A stretch of DNA of 64,000 nt from Oscillatoriales cyanobacterium. Its GTDB lineage: Bacteria > Cyanobacteriota > Cyanobacteriia > Cyanobacteriales > Laspinemataceae. Below are positions 1 through 8,271 of this stretch, piece after piece; positions within the stretch are counted from its first letter, which is position 1; each line of letters starts with the position of its first letter. The stretch is taken from assembly GCA_011390955.1 (NCBI GenBank), contig JAABRM010000027.1:29081-93080 (forward strand), read 5' to 3'. The position numbers and the translations under genes were made by a program. The notes under the pieces were generated by a model. It was not told the origin of the DNA, did not search any database, and saw nothing but the letters and a program-made list of their open reading frames with translations.

Positions 1-132
1 TTTCTCTACTGCTAAATCAGCAAATAATTCAGCATCTTTGTATTTGATTTTATAAGGATCGGCTGTAATTGTCCAACCATCCTTAATTAAAGCATTTTTT
101 ACTGCATCATGGTAAATATCTTTTGCTGGCAT
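1..132 (-). CDS. xisH: XisH-family protein, N-terminal part (runs off the window)
   Basis: Reading leftwards from the ATG at 132 gives 44 codons beginning MPAKDIYHDAVKNALIKDGW. This is the conserved start of XisH, a small protein named for control of fdxN-element excision in heterocystous cyanobacteria and widespread in others as part of XisH/XisI pairs with a PD-(D/E)XK-like fold. The rest of the gene, and any xisI after it, lie beyond base 1. The ATG has no competing upstream start. Family assignment is by remembered N-terminal pattern. Its role here is unknown and need not involve excision. Confidence 0.8.
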   Translation of the reverse strand, partial: MPAKDIYHDAVKNALIKDGWTITADPYKIKYKDAELFADLAVEK

Positions 133-196
133 TTTCCTCGTTGTAATTTTGTAATTGAGTTAGGTGAGCCAATTAAGACCCACCCCAATTATTATA

Positions 197-322
197 CTAC
201 ACGAAAACCTTCTCAAGCTTAGGCAGATGATCGACAGGAATCACCCGCCCAAAATCCTCAAAACCCGCGATCTCATCAAAATTGAGATAACGGTATAAAT
301 CACCCTTAAACCGATCGCCAAG
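197..322 (-). pseudogene. C-terminal gene remnant, possibly aconitase B (acnB)
   Basis: The minus strand reads about 41 residues ending in a TAG at 197-199 and containing YRYLNFDEI, which resembles the C-terminus of AcnB. Nothing upstream continues the frame, so only the tail is left. A second, more decayed copy of the same tail (ending PKLGDAVV then stop) lies at about 1914-1990, followed by the same TATAATA-rich spacer. It therefore belongs to a larger duplication that also includes the start of murJ. The AcnB identity is tentative; the duplication is read directly from the sequence. Confidence 0.35.
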
Positions 323-489
323 ATAATTTTTTCAGCATTGAACCACAGAGACACGAAGGACACAGAGAATTAGAGAATCAAGCCATCAATATCACATTAC
401 TAATCATAAATATTTCTCCCTTCAGCCATCAGAATACTGCCAATTAACGCTTAAATAAGGGAAACCACTATCTTGACTCGTAACCATTC

Positions 490-745
490 GTGTCTGAACA
501 GAAAAAAGCCGCTCGTTCTTTAGCGGGAATTGCCGGAATTGTGGCCATAGCCACATTGATTAGTAAAGTTTTTGGCTTAGTCCGTCAGGTAGCGGTAAGC
601 GAAGCTATGCCGTCAGGCTTATCGCCGCTGCTTTTGGGGTAGGCGCCGCCTTCGATGCCTATAATTACGCCTATGTAATTCCCGGATTTTTGTTAATCCT
701 CCTCGGTGGAATTAATGGCCCATTTCACAGTGCGATCGTCAATTA
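490..745 (+). pseudogene. Truncated duplicate of the murJ 5' end
   Basis: From the GTG at 490 the sequence repeats the first ~75 codons of murJ (2252 onward) almost base for base. The ~95 bases upstream also match, so the duplication spans roughly 395-740 against 2155-2472. The copy stops abruptly after the equivalent of codon ~75 and runs into unrelated AT-rich DNA. A 26-base insertion at 595-620 shifts the frame. It cannot encode a functional lipid II flippase. The intact gene lies 1.7 kb downstream. Confidence 0.85.
595..620. repeat. 26-bp element inserted inside a HIP1 site
   Basis: The intact murJ gene reads GTAGCGATCGCCGCTG. In the duplicate the same stretch is interrupted between GCG and ATCGC by 26 bases beginning GTAAGCGAAGCTATGCCG. 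The insertion splits a GCGATCGC octamer and nothing else differs at the junction. The insert is partly palindromic, with GCGAAGC and GTCAGGC blocks, and resembles small dispersed cyanobacterial repeats. Confidence 0.75.
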
Positions 746-849
746 TTAAAATCGCACAAAATAGTAAAAATCAGTTAACCTAAAGTCAGATTATCCCATG
801 ATATTGTTTAATTTATGAATAGTCTATTGATTGTCGGAGGATAAGTCCA

Positions 850-1098
850 AATCGCGAACAGCTTCAATTAGTAGAAGATATTTTTGCCAAAACAAAGTGC
901 TTAATAATTTTTGATTATGACCAATATCCAGAGCATAATTAAAAAAGTTTAGATTTGTCTTCAACAGATTTAATTAATAGTTTAGAATCTTTACAAAAAA
1001 GATATCTAGTCAAAAAAAATAAAGGAGATAAAATTATGTTTAAATTAGATTCTGTTTTTAGAGAATATGTGAAAAATTGTGGTAAAAATAGCTGTTAA
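850..1098 (+). pseudogene. Decayed fragment, resembles the C-terminal end of a STAND/NB-ARC ATPase domain
   Basis: The plus strand reads a broken frame: a stretch REQLQLVEDIFAKTKCLI, an in-frame stop after PEHN, then SLESLQKRYLVKK and FKLDSVFREYVKN ending at 1096-1098. The ESLQ-R-L-x-K ... EYV arrangement resembles the winged-helix segment after the NB-ARC domain in cyanobacterial WD40/STAND proteins. No P-loop or WD repeats remain. It lies between the murJ duplicate and the PIN toxin gene, whose stop it overlaps by a few bases. The assignment is weak. Confidence 0.35.
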
Positions 1099-1544
1099 AT
1101 TTCTGGCCATTCTTTAGCTTCAACAAATAAAGATAAATGCTTTTTATTACTTGTTGCCACAATTACCTCATGTCCATGATGAGCCACTAAAATCGCTTGA
1201 GATGCTAAAATAACATCACCATCTAAGGCTTTATTGTCGGCGGTTGGCTTACCTTTTTTTCTAGCTTCAGCCCATAATTCTGCTGCTTTTAACATTACTT
1301 CTGTAGTCAGAGGAAGATAGATAATTGCTGATTTTAGTTGCTCTAATTTTCTGATACCTGAAAGTTTATTCGCTCTTAATAACTCCCGTCTGATTTCATA
1401 ATCTATAATTTCGGGTAAAATTACTTGATAACCTCGTTGAGAAAGAGTTAAAAACCATTCTTGACATTGCAATGCTAAAGGAGTCGCTTTAGGATTAGTA
1501 ATTAATCCCACTGGTGCAGAATCCAATAAAATAACTTTACTCAT
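1095..1544 (-). CDS. PIN-domain toxin, VapC-like
   Basis: 149 residues. The N-terminus MSKVILLDSAPVG supplies the first PIN acidic residue (D8). E45/D48/E50 and the ALDGD segment (D108, D110) supply the others, as expected for a metal-dependent PIN endoribonuclease. A C-terminal HHGHEVIVATSN segment resembles the last PIN strand. The start overlaps the stop of the upstream gene by four bases (ATGA), the usual coupling of a toxin to its antitoxin. Targets are unknown. The substitution of Ser-Ala for the usual Thr-Asn after D8 marks a divergent subfamily. Confidence 0.8.
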   Translation of the reverse strand: MSKVILLDSAPVGLITNPKATPLALQCQEWFLTLSQRGYQVILPEIIDYEIRRELLRANKLSGIRKLEQLKSAIIYLPLTTEVMLKAAELWAEARKKGKPTADNKALDGDVILASQAILVAHHGHEVIVATSNKKHLSLFVEAKEWPEI

Positions 1545-1846
1545 TCAATTGAAACCCCCTCAAGAGATTCAATAATTTTTAAAGTTTCTTTTTGTTCATT
1601 CTCATCATCTAATTCAGCCCAAGAATCAAATAAATTTTTAAACTTTTCTGGATTTTGGTCACTATTATTAATTTGATGAATAGCATTATTCCAAGCATTA
1701 ACAGATGTCTGTTTTGTAATTAAACTTTCACGAAATAAACGCACAAAATTTAATAATTCTGGGATAAATTCTTCGGGAGTCTGCTCAATTTCCATTAATA
1801 AATCTAGTCGTTGTTTTGTTGCTGTAACTTTATAGTTATTCATCAT
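1541..1846 (-). CDS. Probable antitoxin partner of the PIN protein
   Basis: A 101-residue acidic, mostly helical protein, with no recognised DNA-binding fold visible. It is placed directly upstream of the PIN gene with a 4-base overlap. The role is inferred from that coupling and from size and acidity. Two consecutive ATGs (1846, 1843) could start it. No family name is given because none was recognised. Confidence 0.65.
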   Translation of the reverse strand: MMNNYKVTATKQRLDLLMEIEQTPEEFIPELLNFVRLFRESLITKQTSVNAWNNAIHQINNSDQNPEKFKNLFDSWAELDDENEQKETLKIIESLEGVSIE

Positions 1847-1998
1847 TATTTACCTATATTTTTATTTTTTTGCTAAAATAAGTCCTAAAATTAAGACCCA
1901 TCCTACTATTATACTAAACCACAGCATCCCCCAACTTAGGCATTGGCTCCACAGAGAAGATATCATAAATCGTAAAGTCGGACAACGCCCTATATCTA

Positions 1999-2123
1999 AG
2001 TAGGTGAACATAATTAATTGCACTTTTCGTTCCCCACCGTAAATCCTTGGATTCCCGCCTTCGCGGGAATGACAGTTTTTCTTCTGATATGGTCTGTGGT
2101 GCATTTATTTCTGCCCACCTACT
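1999..2123. mobile_element. MITE-A copy 1, 125 bp, TA-flanked
   Basis: Terminal inverted repeats AGTAGGTG(A/G)(A/G)CA..AA.TAA.TGCAC bound a short non-coding element with a central hairpin around GATTCCCGC..GCGGGAATG. TA is present on both sides (1997-1998 and 2124-2125). Three more copies lie at 33662-33809, 35871-35996 and 36682-36829. TA duplication with short inverted repeats suggests mobilisation by an IS630/Tc1-like transposase, which is not in this window. This copy sits between the second acnB-like remnant (about 1914-1990) and murJ. Confidence 0.85.
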
Positions 2124-2251
2124 TATATAATAAAACCCCAAGAGTAATTCATATCACATTACTAATCATAAACATTTCTCCCTTCACCCATCAGAATACT
2201 GCCAATTAACGCTTAAATAAGGGAAACCACTATAGGAACTCGTAACGATAA

Positions 2252-3907
2252 GTGTCTGAACAGAAAAAAGCCGCTCGTTCTTTAGCGGGAATTGCCGGAA
2301 TTGTGGCCATAGCCACATTGATTAGTAAAGTTTTTGGCTTAGTCCGTCAGGTAGCGATCGCCGCTGCTTTTGGGGTAGGCGCCGCCTTCGATGCCTATAA
2401 TTACGCCTATGTAATTCCCGGATTTTTGTTAATCCTCCTCGGTGGAATTAATGGCCCATTTCACAGTGCCATCATCAGTGTATTGGCGAAGCGGGATAAA
2501 GAAGAAGCCGGGCCATTGGTAGAAACCATCAATACCTTAGTCACTAGCTTATTGCTGCTGGTGACGATCGCCTTAGTCATATTTGCCGAACCCCTGATGA
2601 CTTTGGTAGCGCCCGGATTGAATATTACCGAAGCCCAAGCATTAGCCCAGGGCATGACCCCGGAAAATTTTCAAACCCTACTTTTGACCAAAGATATTGC
2701 CATTGAACAATTTAGAATTATGGCACCGTTGGCCATGTTAGCGGGTTTAATTGGCATTGGGTTTGGCACATTAAACGCTGCGGATCAATATTGGTTGCCG
2801 TCCATTAGTCCCCTATTTTCTAGTGTGGCCTTAATTGGCGCGATCGGGATTTTAGCCTTGGATCTCGGTAGCCAAATTACTGCCCCAGAATATGCCTTAC
2901 TCGGTGGTAGAGTCTTGGCTTGGGGCACCCTCGCTGGGGCAATTTTGCAATGGTTAGTCCAGTTAATTGCCCAATGGCGTAGCGGTTTGGGTACATTGCG
3001 GCTGCGGTTTGAATTTAACCGTCCGGGAGTCAAAGAAGTGATGCAGGTAATGGGTCCGGCGACCCTTTCCTCCGGGATGCTGCATATTAACGTTTATACG
3101 GATTTATGGTTTGCCTCGTTTATTCCTCAAGCGGCTGCCGCGTTGGGTTATGCCGGTTTATTAGTGCAAACCCCGTTAGGAATTATTTCTAATATGTTGT
3201 TGGTGCCCTTAATGCCGGTGTTTTCCCGGTTAGCTGACCCGCAAAATTGGCCGGAATTAAAAGACCGCATTCGCCAAGGGTTAGTGTTGACGGGAATTAC
3301 CATGCTACCAATGGGCATTTTAATGATTGTTTTGGCGGTGCCCATTGTCCGGGTGGTGTATGAACGGGGGGCTTTTAATCCAGAAGCTTCGGCGTTTGTC
3401 GCCCCTATGTTGATGGCTTATGGGGTGGGGATGTTTTTTTATCTCGGTCGTGATGTGGTGGTGCGCGTATTTTATGCCCTGGGGGATGGGGAAACGCCAT
3501 TTCGCGTCAGTATGGCGAATATTTTCCTCAATGCAATTCTGGATTATTTATTAGTCCAAAGCTTTGGGGCACCGGGTTTGGTGTTGGCAACGGTGGGGGT
3601 GAATATTACTTCAATGGTGGCATTGTTGTGGTTGCTAGATCGGAAATTAAATGGGTTGCCGATATTAAGTTGGAGTGGCGCGATCGCCTCTTTAACTGCT
3701 GCCAGTTTCGTTGCCGGGGCTGCCAGTTGGGGCATCTTGTGGGGCATTGAGCAAATTTTAGGCACTCAGGGTTTCCTAATTGTGATTTTAGAATTAGCGA
3801 TCGCTGGTTTAGGAGGTTTAGCGGTGTTTGCCTTAATTGCCACCCAATTAAAGTTAGAAGAAGTGGATATTTTTGTCGATCGGGTGCGGCAAAAGTTAGG
3901 GAGATAG
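2252..3907 (+). CDS. murJ: Lipid II flippase MurJ
   Basis: 551 residues, a MATE/MOP-superfamily membrane protein with about 14 hydrophobic helices spread over the whole length. The N-terminal block GIAGIVAIATLISKVFGLVRQ and the segments NVYTDLWFAS and ERGAFNPEASAFVAPML are typical of MurJ/MviN. It moves lipid-linked peptidoglycan precursor to the outer face of the inner membrane. The start is GTG at 2252; the same GTG context is kept in the truncated duplicate at 490. HIP1 octamers are frequent. A piece of its 3' half (3680-3738) is echoed at 6129-6155 and 8337-8395. Confidence 0.93.
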   Translation: MSEQKKAARSLAGIAGIVAIATLISKVFGLVRQVAIAAAFGVGAAFDAYNYAYVIPGFLLILLGGINGPFHSAIISVLAKRDKEEAGPLVETINTLVTSLLLLVTIALVIFAEPLMTLVAPGLNITEAQALAQGMTPENFQTLLLTKDIAIEQFRIMAPLAMLAGLIGIGFGTLNAADQYWLPSISPLFSSVALIGAIGILALDLGSQITAPEYALLGGRVLAWGTLAGAILQWLVQLIAQWRSGLGTLRLRFEFNRPGVKEVMQVMGPATLSSGMLHINVYTDLWFASFIPQAAAALGYAGLLVQTPLGIISNMLLVPLMPVFSRLADPQNWPELKDRIRQGLVLTGITMLPMGILMIVLAVPIVRVVYERGAFNPEASAFVAPMLMAYGVGMFFYLGRDVVVRVFYALGDGETPFRVSMANIFLNAILDYLLVQSFGAPGLVLATVGVNITSMVALLWLLDRKLNGLPILSWSGAIASLTAASFVAGAASWGILWGIEQILGTQGFLIVILELAIAGLGGLAVFALIATQLKLEEVDIFVDRVRQKLGR

Positions 3908-4197
3908 TTAATTGTTGATTGTTGTTGGTTGATTGTTGTTGGTTGATGGACGATATGGCTGAGGTAGAATAGTAGGGGCAAAGCATACTCTTCGAGAAGG
4001 CTTCGCCTACGGGCAGTTAACTCTCGGTTTTTACAGGTAATTTTTTACCCGAATGCTTTGCCCTTACCGGCAGTTAATCGCGGTTTCACAGTAAAAATAA
4101 TTCCCCTTATGCTTCGCCCTTCCATCGTATAGGCGCGATCGCTGGTAAATTCTGTTCTATAATCATAGAAGTTAAACCTTATCATATCCTCAACCCC
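3908..4197. repeat. Intergenic repeats after murJ
   Basis: No gene is visible. It opens with GTTGTTGGTTGATT-type simple repeats. Two arms of a GGGGCAAAGCAT / ATGCTTTGCCC inverted repeat follow (3975-4115), interrupted by a GAGAAGGCTTCGCC small palindrome. The last ~50 bases would hold the promoter of the antitoxin gene at 4198. Confidence 0.6.
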
Positions 4198-4383
4198 ATG
4201 AAAGGCTACATACAAGGACAAACCATTATTCTTATAGAACCCTTGCCGGAAAATCTCCGAGAAGGTGATGAAGTAGATGTTTCAATTGCCATCAAGCCAG
4301 AGAAAACATATCCTTTTCCTACATTTCAGTTAGGAGTTAAAGACGAATATCTGAATCGGGAAAAAATCTATGAAGAAGATTAG
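4198..4383 (+). CDS. Small antitoxin paired with VapC-like toxin
   Basis: 61 residues beginning MKGYIQGQTIILIEPLPENL, a short beta-rich N-terminus of the kind found in DUF104/AbrB-like antitoxins, followed by a charged tail rich in Glu. It overlaps the PIN toxin gene by 14 bases, antitoxin first. Such proteins cap their toxin and autorepress the operon through the N-terminal domain. Function is inferred from this arrangement. Confidence 0.75.
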   Translation: MKGYIQGQTIILIEPLPENLREGDEVDVSIAIKPEKTYPFPTFQLGVKDEYLNREKIYEED

Positions 4384-4849
4384 AGTATTGTTCGATACGA
4401 ATGTTTTAGTATATGCTCATGATGAATTAGCCACTTATCATGCTGATTCAGCAGACTTGTTAAAGTTAGGTATAGAAGATAAAATCCAAGGATTTTTAGC
4501 GGAACAAAATATTATCGAATTATATCGCATTTTAACGAATCCAGTAGCCATGAAAGGATCGCCGTTGACTCCTATACAAACCAATCAGTTAATTCAAGCT
4601 ACTTATTTGAACCGTAATTTTAAAATTCTTTATCCTACTGAAGAGACGGTAAAAAAAGTCTTAGATTTAGCCGTGAATCATAACGTCACTTCAGCTAAAA
4701 TATTCGATATTCGGATAGCGGCTTTGATGTTAGAGTACAAAATTGATTATTTGGCTACTTACAATATTACTCATTTTCAGGGAATCCCAAAAGTAAATCC
4801 TTTGAAACCATCAGAAATTTTGCATCTTGTTCATAACTCACTCAACTAA
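4370..4849 (+). CDS. PIN-domain toxin, VapC-like
   Basis: 159 residues. The N-terminal VLFDTNVLVYAHD gives the canonical D-T-N of the PIN fold (D9). E50 in NIIELYRIL and D113 in KIFDIRIAALM complete the acidic centre, and the last strand reads IDYLATYNITHF. The family cleaves RNA with Mg2+ or Mn2+. The start overlaps the antitoxin gene by 14 bases, and no other start fits better. All expected catalytic residues are present, so the toxin looks intact. Confidence 0.9.
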   Translation: MKKIRVLFDTNVLVYAHDELATYHADSADLLKLGIEDKIQGFLAEQNIIELYRILTNPVAMKGSPLTPIQTNQLIQATYLNRNFKILYPTEETVKKVLDLAVNHNVTSAKIFDIRIAALMLEYKIDYLATYNITHFQGIPKVNPLKPSEILHLVHNSLN

Positions 4850-4862
4850 CTGATGTTCAGGA

Positions 4863-4939
4863 TTGACCGTTAACAGACTGTCTAGTTTAAGCATAATATA
4901 TTGCTGAGAAAATATCGGGAAGTGGTGAGGCGCGATCGC
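4863..4939. repeat. Direct repeat on the left of the FkbM gene
   Basis: The block ACCGTTAACAGAC ... ATATTGCTGAG.A.ATAT.GGGA(A/G)GTGGTGAGGCG recurs in the same orientation at 6203-6261, on the other side of the FkbM methyltransferase gene. This suggests the gene sits as a cassette between repeats. Confidence 0.6.
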
Positions 4940-4966
4940 TTCTGGATCCGAGTCAAGAGGCATCGC
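4932..4966 (-). repeat. 36-bp dispersed repeat, copy 1
   Basis: Reverse-complement copy of a GCGAT..CTTtGATyGrATCCAGAgGCGATCGC element. Other copies are at 6100-6135, 8309-8344 and 14585-14624 (reverse). Ends resemble HIP1 half sites. Confidence 0.6.
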
Positions 4967-5102
4967 GTAACTGGCGATCGGTGATGAATTTGGGATAGAC
5001 TATAATCTCAGGATATTGTTGGAGATATATGTGTAATTTTATCCCAATCTCCGGCAAATTATACCCTGGGAATCCAGCCCAAACCACCTTGGTCTTAATC
5101 AT
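4953..5102 (-). pseudogene. 49-codon gene fragment, unidentified
   Basis: From the ATG at 5102 the minus strand reads a sensible soluble-protein segment (KTKVVWAGFPGYNLPEI, then LQQYPEIIVYPKFITDRQLRDA) that stops where it meets the 36-bp repeat. It looks like a leftover of a larger protein, but I do not recognise the family. A genuine small protein is possible though less likely. Confidence 0.3.
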
Positions 5103-5125
5103 CTCATAAGCGAGTGTAAATATTT

Positions 5126-6028
5126 ATGAAATTAGTAAACTTTTTCAAAGATTTAGTCTATCAAAAATTTCCCGGATTTATTTTTAGATTTTTCGCTCAC
5201 TCTAATGACGCGATCGCTCATTTAAAAAAATATAACTTCTCGATGGTATTAAACTTAGAAGACAATGCTATCAGTCGGCCAATTCTCGTTAAAGGCCAAT
5301 ATGAACAAAATGTCACTCAAGTTTTGCTAAAATATTTAAACCAATTAAAACCCGACCTGCATTTTTTAGACATCGGGGCTAATTTAGGCTATTATAGTTT
5401 GTTGGTAGCCAGTCAGTGTCCTCAAGCTAAAATATACAGTTTTGAACCCGATCGAAAAAACTTTAATTTATTCACCACCAGCATTATTTATAATCAATTT
5501 CAAAATCAGATTCAATCTTATCGGTTAGCGGTCAGCAATGAAAATAAAACCATCGTCATTTCCAACCTAGGAAATCAGGCAAATTATGGAGCCAGATTCA
5601 CCGGCAATACCGCCCAAGAGTTACGGGCTTATGTTCATGGAGACAACCCTTATTATGAGGAAATACCCGCAGTTCGTCTAGATGATTTTTTACCGGATAT
5701 TCAAATAGATATGGTCAAAATTGATATTGAAGGCTATGAACCCTTTGCCCTCCAGGGAATGCTTAACCTATTAAAAAAGAATCGACCGATTATTTTGGCT
5801 GAATTTGCCCCGTCTAACTTAAAATTTTTCGGCAAAATTGAACCGCCAGAATTTCTAGAATTTTTTACCAATCTTGACTATACCATCAATTTAATCGATC
5901 GCCAAGGCCAGGTAATTGCTTACGACCGGAATATAGACCAGTTAATTCAAGATTTTGGCACTTATCAAACACATCATCTCGATCTGATTTTCTTGCCCCT
6001 TTTGTTGCACCTTGGGGAAAAGAGTTAG
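5126..6028 (+). CDS. FkbM-family SAM-dependent methyltransferase
   Basis: 300 residues. The SAM-binding motif I is DIGANLGYY (82-90), an acidic residue follows in FEPD (106-109), and the FkbM signature KIDIEGYE lies at about 198-205. FkbM enzymes O-methylate sugars or polyketides, so modification of a glycan is plausible. No sugar genes adjoin it, and it is bracketed by direct repeats (4863-4939 and 6203-6261) as if acquired as a single cassette. The upstream 24 bases are AT-rich with no strong Shine-Dalgarno. The substrate is unknown. Confidence 0.88.
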   Translation: MKLVNFFKDLVYQKFPGFIFRFFAHSNDAIAHLKKYNFSMVLNLEDNAISRPILVKGQYEQNVTQVLLKYLNQLKPDLHFLDIGANLGYYSLLVASQCPQAKIYSFEPDRKNFNLFTTSIIYNQFQNQIQSYRLAVSNENKTIVISNLGNQANYGARFTGNTAQELRAYVHGDNPYYEEIPAVRLDDFLPDIQIDMVKIDIEGYEPFALQGMLNLLKKNRPIILAEFAPSNLKFFGKIEPPEFLEFFTNLDYTINLIDRQGQVIAYDRNIDQLIQDFGTYQTHHLDLIFLPLLLHLGEKS

Positions 6029-6099
6029 TCAAACCCTGTCTGATAATTTCTCAGATATAGGGAACTTCTCAGATAGTGACTTGATGAGTTTATTGGGGC

Positions 6100-6155
6100 G
6101 CGATTCCGCTTTGATTGAATCCAGAGGCGATCGCCTCTTTAACTGCTGCCAGTTT
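6100..6155 (+). repeat. 36-bp dispersed repeat copy 2 plus a murJ-derived piece
   Basis: 6100-6135 is a direct copy of the GCGAT..GGATCCAGAG..GCGATCGC element. It runs without a break into bases matching murJ 3680-3708 (GCGATCGCCTCTTTAACTGC). The same fusion of repeat and murJ sequence recurs at 8309-8395, on the other side of the nucleotidyltransferase-DUF262 pair. Confidence 0.65.
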
Positions 6156-6253
6156 GCTGATAGATTGTTGATTGTTGTTTGTTTACGGTTGACCGTTGTT
6201 GGTTGACCGTTAACAGACCGATAATATTGCTGAGGAGATATTGGGAGGTGGTG

Positions 6254-6296
6254 AGGCGATCGCACCCAAAACTACCCCACACATGAAAAGTGCGAT
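6254..6296 (+). repeat. Left 42-bp direct repeat flanking the NTase-DUF262 cassette
   Basis: The segment AGGCGATCGCACCcAAAAC ... ACACATGAAAAG.GCGAT recurs in the same orientation at 8272-8313 with about five differences. The two copies bracket the two-gene module exactly, so recombination between them would remove it cleanly. Confidence 0.7.
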
Positions 6297-6368
6297 CGGT
6301 TCAAAATAAAGACATCATATCCATATTTTGAACCCGATAAAAATATTAAATAGCTTTGTAGTTATTTT

Positions 6369-7412
6369 TTAGCGATTTAGCACATTAGGTACTGAACAGC
6401 TAATAAGTTTTTCCAAATACTCTTTTAATAATTGACCTCTAACATCACGCGCTTTTTTTCCTGTACTTCCTTGATAAATATAGTAATAATATTCAGCAAA
6501 TTTATCTTGGTATCTGTTTTCATTTTTACTATTTTGAAGTTTTTCTTCTAGGTTCAATAACATATTCTTTAACTCATTACTATTTGGCAAATTATTATAT
6601 TTTACATATAAGTTTACCAGTTCAATAATTAAATTAAAAAAGCTTGATTTCTTATTCCATAGACTATCAGAAGCTATGTTACATTGAACAATTAAGTCGA
6701 ATACTTTGGTCAAAATATCTAACATTTTATTTTTATTCGGATATTCATTATCATATCTTGTTACATATTCTTCAACCTCTTTATCTCTACTAAAATACCC
6801 TCCTTCTTCTATGGTTGACATGATCAATAAAATATACTCTAAATCTAACATCCGAGATGATTGAGTTTCATTAAATAAATCAATTCGCTCAAAAATCTGA
6901 TGATTGGCTAAAATTTCCTTAGCTGTTGTGATGAATTCTCCTTGATATAATGAATTTTGTATTTCTACCGAATTCAACGCATATTGAATGGAATTAATTC
7001 TATTAAAAATATCAAGAATTTTCTTCTTTTCGATCCGTCCTAAATCTCGGACAACTATTACATAGTCAAAAAAACTTGTTTTTTCTGCCGCTGATAAGTT
7101 GGCAAATGGCTCAATATTTTTGATAGTGAATTCTTTATGTCCAGTGATATATTGATAAATTGTACTCAATCTCTGTTGACCATCTACAACAAGTGTTTTA
7201 GATGTTTGACTTTCCAAATCAATTTCACCATCTGCTAAGTATATTTCAGGAAAAGGTAAACCTGAAAGAATAGTTTCTATAAATTTTTCCTTATGAGAAT
7301 TATTCCATACCAATTTTCGCTGAAAATCTGGAGCTAAAATCAGTGTTCCATCTTTAATCTTATTGTATAGATCAATTAACTTTTTATTGCTGGCTATTCC
7401 TATGTTAGACAT
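6369..7412 (-). CDS. DUF262 (ParB-like nuclease fold) protein
   Basis: 347 residues. The N-terminal DUF262 domain is clear: PDFQRKLVW (28-36), VDGQQRLSTIYQYI with the hallmark DGQQR (77-81), and FNRIN ... LNSVEIQNS (136-154). The C-terminal ~190 residues are helical with no recognised enzyme domain; the DUF1524 HNH module of GmrSD-type proteins is absent. DUF262 proteins are related to ParB/Srx folds and occur in restriction and anti-phage systems, where DGQQR binds nucleotide. The gene overlaps its upstream partner by eight bases, so the two are translated together. Defence function is inference. Confidence 0.85.
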   Translation of the reverse strand: MSNIGIASNKKLIDLYNKIKDGTLILAPDFQRKLVWNNSHKEKFIETILSGLPFPEIYLADGEIDLESQTSKTLVVDGQQRLSTIYQYITGHKEFTIKNIEPFANLSAAEKTSFFDYVIVVRDLGRIEKKKILDIFNRINSIQYALNSVEIQNSLYQGEFITTAKEILANHQIFERIDLFNETQSSRMLDLEYILLIMSTIEEGGYFSRDKEVEEYVTRYDNEYPNKNKMLDILTKVFDLIVQCNIASDSLWNKKSSFFNLIIELVNLYVKYNNLPNSNELKNMLLNLEEKLQNSKNENRYQDKFAEYYYYIYQGSTGKKARDVRGQLLKEYLEKLISCSVPNVLNR

Positions 7413-8025
7413 CTTTAATAGTCTCCTCTCTTAAATTGTGTATATTTTTTATATGATACTTCTCAAAAAAGCTAAAGTCATAGTAAATAGCTCCGGCAAT
7501 TTTTGGTTTACCATATTTCCCATATGAAATAGATTTAAAAAAATCAAACCATTCATTCCTTTTGCCAAAATTAAAAGGAAATAAATCTGGGCGTAACCAT
7601 CCTTTAAAAAAATAATTTTTGCAGGCATTATAGTTTTTTTGTTCCCGCTCAGTCCGAGAAGTTAAGTCAATATTAAAATCATATAGTTCTGTCCAAAAAC
7701 TTTCAAATATAGAACGAGAAATAATCACCATATCAATATCTGAATCATCTTCTGAAAAATGCTTCCATACCTTTTTAGGACTAATGCTAAACCCTAGTTT
7801 TGCTGACCCTACCATCCGAACCATTTCTGGACTTTTTAAACCAAATTTATTGGCAATTGCATATTTTAAATCAAAATATAAATCTTCATTATCTTTAAAA
7901 ATATAAGGTGTACCATGCGTAATGTACTTTTGCACAATAAAATGATCTGTTTGACTCCGATCTCCTAGGGCAGACTTGAAAATTTTAATCCGCTGATTTA
8001 TGACATCATTGTTTTGATTATTCAT
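7405..8025 (-). CDS. Predicted nucleotidyltransferase (Pol-beta-like fold)
   Basis: 206 residues. RMVGSAKLGFSIS (G73-S74) followed by DDSDIDMVIIS (D96 and D98) is the GS..DxD signature of the polymerase-beta nucleotidyltransferase superfamily. Spacing and surroundings differ from tRNA-processing or antibiotic-modifying members. The N-terminal ~65 residues look like a helical lead-in and the C-terminal half is aromatic-rich. It is first in a two-gene operon with the DUF262 protein and overlaps it by 8 bases. It may modify a nucleotide, RNA or its partner; the sequence does not say which. CD-NTase identity is not claimed. Confidence 0.75.
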   Translation of the reverse strand: MNNQNNDVINQRIKIFKSALGDRSQTDHFIVQKYITHGTPYIFKDNEDLYFDLKYAIANKFGLKSPEMVRMVGSAKLGFSISPKKVWKHFSEDDSDIDMVIISRSIFESFWTELYDFNIDLTSRTEREQKNYNACKNYFFKGWLRPDLFPFNFGKRNEWFDFFKSISYGKYGKPKIAGAIYYDFSFFEKYHIKNIHNLREETIKDV

Positions 8026-8271
8026 TCAATAAATAATAATTTTATTATTATCTAATATAATATTTTTTTTGTATATATTACAATATAATAGCATAAACAA
8101 GATTTTATGGTAAAAATTTTAACATAATGTTACAATAATCCCGACAACACACCGAAAAAATGGCAAAATTTGGCATTTCCTCCGACCTCTAAATACCCAG
8201 CAAACTGCCCAATTTTAAAAATTACTGAAAAACCCAACCAAAGGGAAACCAGAAACCTTGATGATGTTGCT

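Noticed and set aside
1..132. An excision element based on xisH
   Set aside because: XisH-family genes are common outside fdxN elements, and no recombinase or attachment repeat is visible in the window.
1862..2209. Three small open frames around the MITE upstream of murJ
   Set aside because: They consist of MITE-A and decayed gene-tail sequence, and overlap on both strands.
7405..8025. Assignment of the nucleotidyltransferase as a CBASS/CD-NTase
   Set aside because: Only the general GS..DxD motif is visible; there is no CBASS effector or ancillary gene, and DUF262 is not a known CD-NTase effector.
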